Shown here: one piece after another, positions 42,101 to 51,100 of the stretch
Layout: each line of letters opens with the position of its first letter
How positions within the stretch are numbered: position 1 is the first letter of the stretch
Assembly: GCA_958295985.1 (NCBI GenBank)
Contig: OY282432.1
Span: forward strand, 558,001 to 622,000
Direction: 5' to 3'
Origin: an uncultured Candidatus Binatia bacterium
Lineage (GTDB): Bacteria > Desulfobacterota > Binatia > UBA9968 > JAJDTQ01
DNA length: 64,000 nt
Notes under the pieces: generated by a model
What the model saw: the letters and a program-made list of their open reading frames with translations, nothing else
What the model was told of the DNA's origin: nothing
The model's database searches: none
Made by a program: the position numbers and the translations under genes

Positions 42101-45100
42101 TCACCGCCCCCGTGCTCGCGGTCGAACCCGCCGCGATGACCAGCGTCCTGTTCGCGGTCAGCGCGTAGTCGGCCACCGTCGCGCCCGACGACGGCGCCGC
42201 CGACACCGTGATCGTCACCGCTTCGCTGGATGCGCCGGACAGCGCCGCGGTCACCGTGGTCACGCCGCTGCCCTCGGAAATCGACGACGAAGACAGCGCC
42301 AGCGTCACCGTCGGCAGCGTCTCGTCGTCGGTCAGCGTCAGCGTCACGCTCGACGGCGCCGCGACATTGTTGCCGCCCGATACCGTCGCCGAGACCGTCA
42401 CCGTCTCGTCCGGCTCGTCCGTCGTGTCGTGCTCCGCCGTCACCGTCACCGCGCCCGTGCTCGCCGTCTGCCCCGCCGCGATCGTCAGCGTGTTCGCCGT
42501 GCTCAGCGTGAAGTCGGACCCCGAGATCGGCGTCGTCGACACCGTCACCGTCACCGCCTCGCTCGACGCCACCGACAGCGTCGCCGTCACCGTCGCCACG
42601 CCGCCCGTCTCCGAGATCGACGCGGACGACAGGACCAGCGCCACCCTCGGGAATGCCTCGTCGTCGGTCAGCGTCAGCGTCACGTCCGGCGGCGCCGCGA
42701 CGCCGTTGCCGCCCGAGACCGTCCCCGAAACCGTCACCGACTTGTCCGGCGCATCCACCGCGTTCCCTCTCGCCGTCACCGTCACCGCGCCCGTGCTCGC
42801 CGTCTGCCCCGACGCGATCGTCAGCGTCCTCGCCGTGCTCAGATCGAAGTCCGCGGCGATCGCCCCCGTTCCCGCCGCCGCGTCCACCGTCACCGTCACA
42901 GCCTCGCTCGACCTGACCGACAGCGTCGCCGTCACCGTCGCCACGCCGCCCGTCTCCGAGATCGACGCCGACGACAGAACCAGCGCCACCTCCGGCAGAT
43001 CCTCGTCGTCCGTCAGCGTCAGCGCCGCCCCGGTCACGCTCCCCGCCGTCCCCTGGTCGTTGGCGGCCGTCGCCGTCACCGTCGTCGTCCGGTCCGGCTC
43101 GTCCTTCGCGTTGTCCCCCGCCGTGACCAGCGCCGTGTCCGCGGCGTTCGCCGTCTCGCCCGCCGCGATCACGATGGTCGCGTCCGACCCCACCGTGTAG
43201 AAGCCCAACGCCGCCATCACCGTCACCGTCGTCGCCGCGCTCGACGGATGCGTGAGCGTCGCCGACACCGTCGCCACCCCGCCGTTCTCCGAGATCGACG
43301 CCGGCGAGACCGCCAGCGTCACCCCCGGCGCCGCGTCGTCGTCCGTGATGGTGAGCGTCAGGCCCGACGGGTCCGCCACCCCGCGCCCGCCCGTGGCCGC
43401 CCCCGAGACCGTCACCGACTTGTTCGGCGAATCCGTCGTGTCGTTCGCCGCCGTGACCGTCACCGCGCCCGCGCTCGTCGTCGAGTCCGCCGCGATGGTG
43501 AGCGTCGTTCCCGTCAGCGTGAAATCCGTCCCCGCCCCCGGCGAGGCCGAAACCGTGACCGTCACCGCCTCGCCCGACGGGTGCGAGAGCGCCGCCGTCA
43601 CCGTCGCGACGTTGCCCGAACCGCTCTCGTCGATGGTCGAGGCCGACAGCGACAGCGACAGCGTCGGCAGCGCGTCGTCGTCCGCGATCGTCAGCGTCAC
43701 GCCCGACGGTGCCGCCACCAGACCGCGCCCGCCGGCCACCGTCCCCGAGACCGTCACCGTCTCGTCCGCCTCGTCCGTCGTGTCGCCCGCCGCCGTCACC
43801 GTCACCGTGCCGGTGCTCGTCGTCGCCTCGGCCGCGATGGTCAGCGTCCTGTCGCTCGACAGCGTGAAGTCGCCGTCCGCCGCGGTCGCGCCCGTCGCCC
43901 CCACCGTCACCGTGATCGCCTCGCCCGAAATCCCGCCGCTCAGGCTCGCCGTCACCGTCGTCGCGTTGCCCGCGCCGCTCTCGGCGATGGTCGAGGCCGA
44001 CAGCGACAGCGACAGCGTCGGCGTCGGGTCGTCGTCGGTCAGCGTCAGCGTCACGCTCGACGGCGCCGCGACACCGTTGCCGCCCGCCGCCGTCCCCGAA
44101 ACCGTCACCGTCTCGTCCGCCTCGTCCGTCGTGTCGTCCACCGCCGTCACCGTCACCGTGCCGGTGCTCGTCGTCGCCCTGGCCGCGATGGTCAGCGTCC
44201 TGTCGCTCGACAGCGTGAAGTCGCCCGCCGCGGCGGTCGCGCCCGTCGCCCCCACCGTCACCGTCACCGCCGCGCTCGACGCCCCCGACAGCGTCGCCGT
44301 CACCGTCGATACCCTGCTACTCTCCGAGATCGACGTCGCCGACAGCGCCAACCTCACCTCCGGCAGCAACTCGTCGTCCGTCAGCCTCAGCGACGCCCAG
44401 GTCAGGCCGCCCACCCCCTGATCGTTGGACACCGTCGCCGTCACCGTCGTCCGACGCCCGCGGCTGCCCTGGTGCACATCGTCGTTCACCGCGGCGATCC
44501 TCACGCTGTCCGTGGCGTTCGCCGTCTCGCCCGCTGCGATCACGATGGTCGAGTCCGACCCCACCACCGTGTAGAAGCCCGACTTCGCCCTCACCGTCAC
44601 CGTCGTCGCCGCGATCGACGGGTGCGAGAGTTTCGCCGTCACCGTCGATTCGCCGCCGTTCTCGGAGATCGACGACGGCGACAACGACAGCACCACCCCA
44701 GGCGGCGCGTCGTCGTCCCAGATCGTCAGCGTCACGCTCGGCGGCGCCGCGACACCGTTGCCGCCCGAGACCGTCGCCGAGACCGTCACCGTCTCGTCCG
44801 CCTCGTCCGTCGTGTCGTCCAACGGCGCCACCGTCACCGTGCCGGTGCTCGTCGTCGCCCCGGCCGCGATGGTCAGCGTCCTGTCGCTCGACAGCGTGAA
44901 GTCGCCGGCCGCCGCGGTCACGCCCGTCGCCCCCACCGTCACCGTCACCGCTTCGCTGGACTTGCCCGACAGCGTCGCCGTCACCGTGCTCGCGCCCGAC
45001 CAGCTCTCGGGGATGTCGTCCGGATTCAACGGGTCCGGCTCCGACAGCGCCAACGCCAGCATCGGCAACGTCTCGTCGTCCTCCAGCGTCAGCGGCGTCG

Positions 45101-48100
45101 CCCCGAACAGGGTCACTTCCCCCACCCCCTGGCTGTTCACGGCCGTGCCCGTCACCGTCGTCGAACGCCCGCCGCTGCCTTGGTGCACGTCGTCGTTCAC
45201 CGCCGTAATGATCACCGTGTTCACGCCGATCGGGTTCGCCGTCTCGCCCGCCTCGATCACGATGGTCGCGTCCGAACCCACCGTGTAGAAGTTCGAGACC
45301 GCCGTCACCGTCACCGTCGTCACCGCGCTCGACGGACGCGAGAGCGTCGCCGACACCATCGATTCGCCGCCGTTCTCCGAGATCGACGACGAAGACAACG
45401 CAAGCAACACCCTCGGCGCCGCGTCGTCGTCCGTGATCGTCAGCGTCGCGGCGGGCGGCGCCCGCACGTCGCCGCTCGCCGCCGCCGATACGCTCACCCG
45501 CTTGTCCGGCGCGTCGATCGTATTGCTCACCGCCGTGACCGTCACCGTCCCGGTGCTCGCCGTCCCCCCCGTCGCGAAGGTCAGCGTCGCCGCCGCGGAC
45601 AGTGTGAGGTCGCCCGCCGGCGCCGACACCGTGAGCGTCGCCGCGGAGAGCGCCGCCTTGTCCAGAGTCGCCGTCACCGTCGACACCCCGCCGTTCTCCG
45701 AGATCGACGACGGCGACAGCGAGAGCGTCGCCTTCGGCAGCGCCACGATGGGCACCCACTCCGCGTAGACGTACTGCGCGCTGCTCGGGCCGATCCCTAT
45801 CACAAAGACGATGACGACGCCGTCGTTGTCGATCATCGCCTGCGTGAGCGCGATCGCCGTGGGCTGGCTGTTGTTGCTGAGTTGCGTACAGGTGGTACTG
45901 CTCGGCACGGCGTTGCCCTGACTGGTCTGGTCGACCGTCCTGGTGGCGCACGCCCAGACGTCGACGACGTTTATGCCGTAGGTTCCCGCGGTCTCGATCG
46001 GCTGCGAAGCCGTCTTGCCGAGCAGCGACGCCGTGGTGACGTCCCAATCGGCGGACGGCAGGCTGGGGTTGCTCCAGCTCCTCCCGCTCCCGGACGGCAC
46101 GCGGCCGTCATTGTCGGTAATGGTCAACGTCAGGCCCGCCGGGGCCGCCACCCCGTTGCCTCCCGACGCCGCGCCCGAGACCGTCACCGTCTTGTCCGCC
46201 GCCTGGACGTCGTTGTTCACCGCCGTGAGCGTCACCGCCCCCGTGCTCGCGGTCGAGCCCGCCGCGATGACCAGCGCCTTGTTCGCGCTCAGCGCGTAGT
46301 CGGCCACGACCGCGCCCGACAACGGCGCCGCCGACACCGTGACCGTCACCGCTTCGCTGGATTCGCCCGACAGCGCCGCCGTCACCGTGGTCACGCCGCT
46401 GCCCTCGGAAATCGACGACGAAGACAGCGCCAGCGTCACCATCCGCAGATCCTCGTCGTCCGCGATCGTCAGCGTCACGCTCGTCGGCGCCGTCACCCCG
46501 TTGCCGCCCGTGGCCGTCCCCGACACCGACACCGTCTCGTTCGGCTCGTCCGTCGTGTCGCCCGCCGCCGTCACCGTCACCGTCCCCGAACTCGTCGTCG
46601 AACCCGACGCGATCGTCAGCGTATCCGCGCTCGACAGACTGAAATCGCCCGCCGCCGCGGTCACGCCCGTCGCCGACACCGTCACCGTCACCGCCGCGCT
46701 CGACCTGCCCGACAGCGTCGCCGTCACCGTCGATACCCCGCCCGTCTCCGAGATCGACGCGGGCGACAGAACCAGCGTCACCTCCGGCAGATCCTCGTCG
46801 TCCGTCAGTGTCAGCGTCACGTTCGACGGCGCCGCCACCCCGTTGCCCCCCGACGCCGTGCCGGAAACCGTCACCTGCTTGTCTGGCGAATCCACCGTGT
46901 TCCCGTTCGCCGTCACCGTCACCCACCGCACCGCGATCCCGCTCGTCGTATTCCCCGCCGCGATCGTCAGCGTCCTCGTGTTCGACAGCGTGAAGTCCGC
47001 CGCGATCGCCCCCGTTCCCGCCGCCGCCCCCACCGTCACCGTCACCGCCTCGCTCGACACCCCCGACAGCGTCGCCTGCACCGTCGATACCCCGCTACTC
47101 TCCGAGATCGACGTCGGTGACAGGACCAGCGTCACCTCCGGCAGGTCCTCGTCGTCCGTCAGCGTCAGCGCCGCCCCGGTCACCGTCACGGTCTCCGAAT
47201 TGGCTGCGGCCTGGGCGTTGGCCGCCGTGCCCGTCACCGTCGTCGAACGACCGGCCGTCCCCTGGTGCACGTCGTCGTACGCCGCCGTGACCAGCACCGT
47301 GTCCGCGGCGTTCGCCGTCTCGCCCGCCGCGATCTCGATGGTCGCGTCCGAACCCACCGTGTAGAAACCCGGCTCCGGCTGCACCCACACCGTCGTCGCC
47401 GCGCTCGACGGATGCGTGAGCGTCGCCGTCACCGTCGCCGTGCCGCCGTTCTCGGAAATCGACCCGGGCGACACCGACAGCGTCACCCTCGGCCCGTCGT
47501 CGTCGTCCGCGACGGTGAGCGTCAGGCCCGCCGAGTCCGCCACCCCGCGCCCGCCCGTGGCCGCGCCCGACACCGTCACCGACTTGTCCGGCGCATCGGT
47601 CGTGTTATCGACCGCCGTGATCGTCACCGCGCCCGCGCTCGTCGTGTCCCCCGCCGCGATGGTCAACGTCCTGTCCGCGCTCAGGTTGAAATCGCCGACC
47701 ACTGCCGGAAGCACCGGCGAAGCCGAAACCGTGACCGTCACCGCCTCGCCCGACGGGTGCGAGAGCGCCGCCGTCACCGTCGCGACGTTGCCCGAACCGC
47801 TCTCGTCGATGGTCGAGGCCGACAGCGACAGCGACAGCGTCGGCAGCTCGTCGTCGTCCACGATGGTCAGCGTCGCGGCGGGCGGGGACTCGGCCCCGTT
47901 GCCCCCCGACGCCGCGCCCGAGACCGTCACCCGCTTGTCCGCCGAATCCGTCGTGTCCGGACTCGCCGTCACCGTCACCGCGCCGGTGCTCGTCGTGTCC
48001 CCCGCCGCGATCGTCAGCGTCGTCCCCGTCAGCGTGAAATCCGTCCCCGCGCCCGGCGAAGCCGACACCGTGATCGTCGTCGCCGCGCTCGACACGCCGG

Positions 48101-51100
48101 AGAGCGTCGCCGTCACCGTCGAAACCCCGCCCGCCTCCGCGATCGACGCCGACGAGAGCGCCAGTCGCGTCGTCGGGGTCGCCTCGTTGTCGGTGAGCGT
48201 CAGCGTCAGGCTCGCCGGCGCCGCGATCCCGTTGCCCCCCGTCGCCGTGCCCGAGACCGTCACCTCCTTGTCCGGCGAATCCACCGCGTTGTCGTTGGCC
48301 GTGATCGTCACCGCGCCCGTGCTCGCCGTGGCGCTCGCCGCGATCGTCAGTGTCGCCGCGCTCGACAACGAAAAGTCGCCCGCCGCCGCGCCCGTTCCCG
48401 CCGCCGCCGAAACCGTCACCGTCACCGCTTCGCTCGACGTGCCGTTCAGCGCCGCCGTCACCGTCGCCACGCCGCCCGACTCCCAGACCGACGACGACGA
48501 CAGCACCAGCGACACCGTCGGCGTGCCGTCGTCGTCGCGGATCGTCAGCGACGCGTCCGGCGGGTCCGCCGCCCCGCGGGTCCCCGACGCCGACCCCGAG
48601 ACCGTCACGCTCTTGTCCGGCGCGTCGTCCGCGTTGCCGACGGCCGTCACCGTCACGGTCCCCGCGCTCGTCGTCTGCCCCGCCGCGACGGTCAGCGTCG
48701 TCGCGCTCGACAGCGCGAAGTCGCCCGCCACCGCCGGGGCCACCGGCGCCGCCGAAACCGTCACCGTCACCGCGGCGGCCGAGGGGTTCGAGAGCGTCGC
48801 CGTCACCGTCGCCACGCCGCTCGACTCCGAGATCGAGGCCGGAGACAGCGCCAGGACCGAGCGCGGCCGGGCGTCGTCGTCGGCGATGGTCAAGGTCAGG
48901 CCCGCGGGCGCCGCCACCAGACCGTGCCCGCCGGCCACCGTCCCGCCCACCGTCGCGGTCTCGTCCGGCTCGTCCGTCGCGTCGTCCACGGCCGTCACCG
49001 TCACCGTGCCCGAACTCGTCGTCGCCCCGGCCGCGATCGTCAGCGTCTTGTCGCTCGACAGGCTGAAGTCGCCCGCCGCAGCGGTCGCGCCCGTCGCCGC
49101 CACCGTCACCGTGATCGCCTCGCCCGAAATCCCGCTGCTCAGGCTCGCCGTCACCGTGGTCGCGTTGCCCGTCCCGCTCTCGTTGATCGTGATCGTGTCG
49201 GGATTCCCCGGGTCCGGGTCCGACAGGGCCAGCGCCAGCGTCGGCGTCGGGTCGTCGTCCGTGATCGTGCCCACGCCGGTCGACGCGCTCCCCAGTACTG
49301 CGCCGGAGGGGTTGCTCAGCGCCACCCGCACCGTCTCGTCCGGCTCGTCCAGCGCGTCCCCCTTCACCCCCACCTCGAAGGTCCGGCTCGTCGCCGCCGC
49401 GGCGAAGGTCAGCGTCCCGCCCGTAATGGTCGCGTAGTCGGCGTCCGCCTCCGCCGTGCCCGGGTCCGCGGCCGCGGCGTAGTCCACCGTCACCTGCCGC
49501 CCCGGCGCCCGGTTCAGGGTCACGCCGTATTTCAGGGTCGCCGTCGCGTCCGTCGCGCCTTCCGCCACGTTCGGCGAGGAGATCGAGACCGCGATCTCCT
49601 CGATCTCGATGGAGAAGCGCAGCGTCCCCTTGTCGCCGTCGGCGTCCGTCGCCGCCAGCGTGTAGTTGTTCGCCTGTTGCGCCGCCGTGGGCGTCCCGGA
49701 AACGGTCCGCGTCGCCGCGGCGAAGCTCAGCCCGGCCGGCAGGCTCTCCTCAATGGTGTAGGTCACGCCGCCGTCGCCGTCCGTCGCCGCCGGCACCGCC
49801 GGCAGCGCCTGCGACACCGCGTTGTCCTTCACCCAGCTGTAGGCCGGGCTAGCCGTCGAGCCGAAGCTCGGCACGGTCTGCTCCCCGCGCACCTTGTGGT
49901 TCGCGTCGTCCGGCGTCGGCCCGAAGTTCAGGGTCACCCGGTTGTCACCGCCGCCGAGGAGGCGGAAACGGAGGCCGCCGATCTTGCCGGTGCCCATCGG
50001 GTTGTTCGGGAAGGAGATGCCGTCGCCGTCCCAGTCGCCCGCCTTCACCGCGTAGCTGAAATCGAGCTTGTCCCAGCGGCTGGAGTCCGAGGTGGAATAG
50101 GAGGGGTTGCACACCCGGGGGTTGCTGCTCCCGATCCGGATGTTCAGGCACACGCTCGACTGGACGAGCGTGAGCCGGTGCGTGAGGTCCACCCTCACGG
50201 TGATGGTGTCGTTGGTCCCGAACGGCGCGACCTTGCCGTAGGTCTTGTCCGCGCCGGGGTTCGACGTGATCGCGATCGACTCGATCCCCGCGCCGGCGCT
50301 CACCTCCAGGGTGAAGACCAGGTCGGCCGTGCGGCCGAAGCTGTCGGTCGCCCGCAGCGTGTAGTTGTTCGACGCCAACGCGCTGGCATACGACCCCGTG
50401 ATCGTCGCCGTGGACGCGTCCAGTGTATAGCCCGTCGGCAGCGGCCGCGCCGACGTCACCGAATAGGTGACGTTGTGCGCGTCGGCCGCGTTCGCCACCC
50501 GCGGCAGCCGGTAGTTCACCGACGCGCCCTCGTAGAAGACGACGGCCGGAGCCAACACCCCGGAGAAGGTCGGCGCCGGCGTGTCCACCTTGTGACCGCC
50601 CTGGGCGCCGAAGCCGTGCAAGTCCGTTGACAGTTCGAACGTCGTCCCGATGAAATCGCCGCAGGCCACGCCCCTGATGCTGCTCCCGGTGGTGCCGGGG
50701 GAGCTCAGCGCGTCCTCGGGGAGGCTCACGCCGTCGGTGTCGCGGTCGCCCGCTTGCACGACATAGTCGAAATAGAGCCACGTGCCGTCAAAGCCGCTTC
50801 CGTAGCGGTTTCGCCGGTTCTCGTATTTCCCGGTGAGCGTGCGCGTGACGCTGCCGACCGTCAGCTCGAGCTCGACGGTGCCGACGGTGTTGACCTGGAT
50901 ACAGCGGCGGTTCAGGGTCCGGCCCCACGGGACATACACCGTGATGGTTTCGCCCGGCAAGTAGGTGTCGCCGGACGCGGGGCGAGTGATGATGCGCGGA
51001 GTGTCCAGGTGGTGCGGGTGGGTAAGGTTGTGGAGTGCGCTGCCGCCGGTATGCGCCGCCGCGTCCGGCGCGGCCGCCAGGAGGGCGAGGCCCAAGAAGG

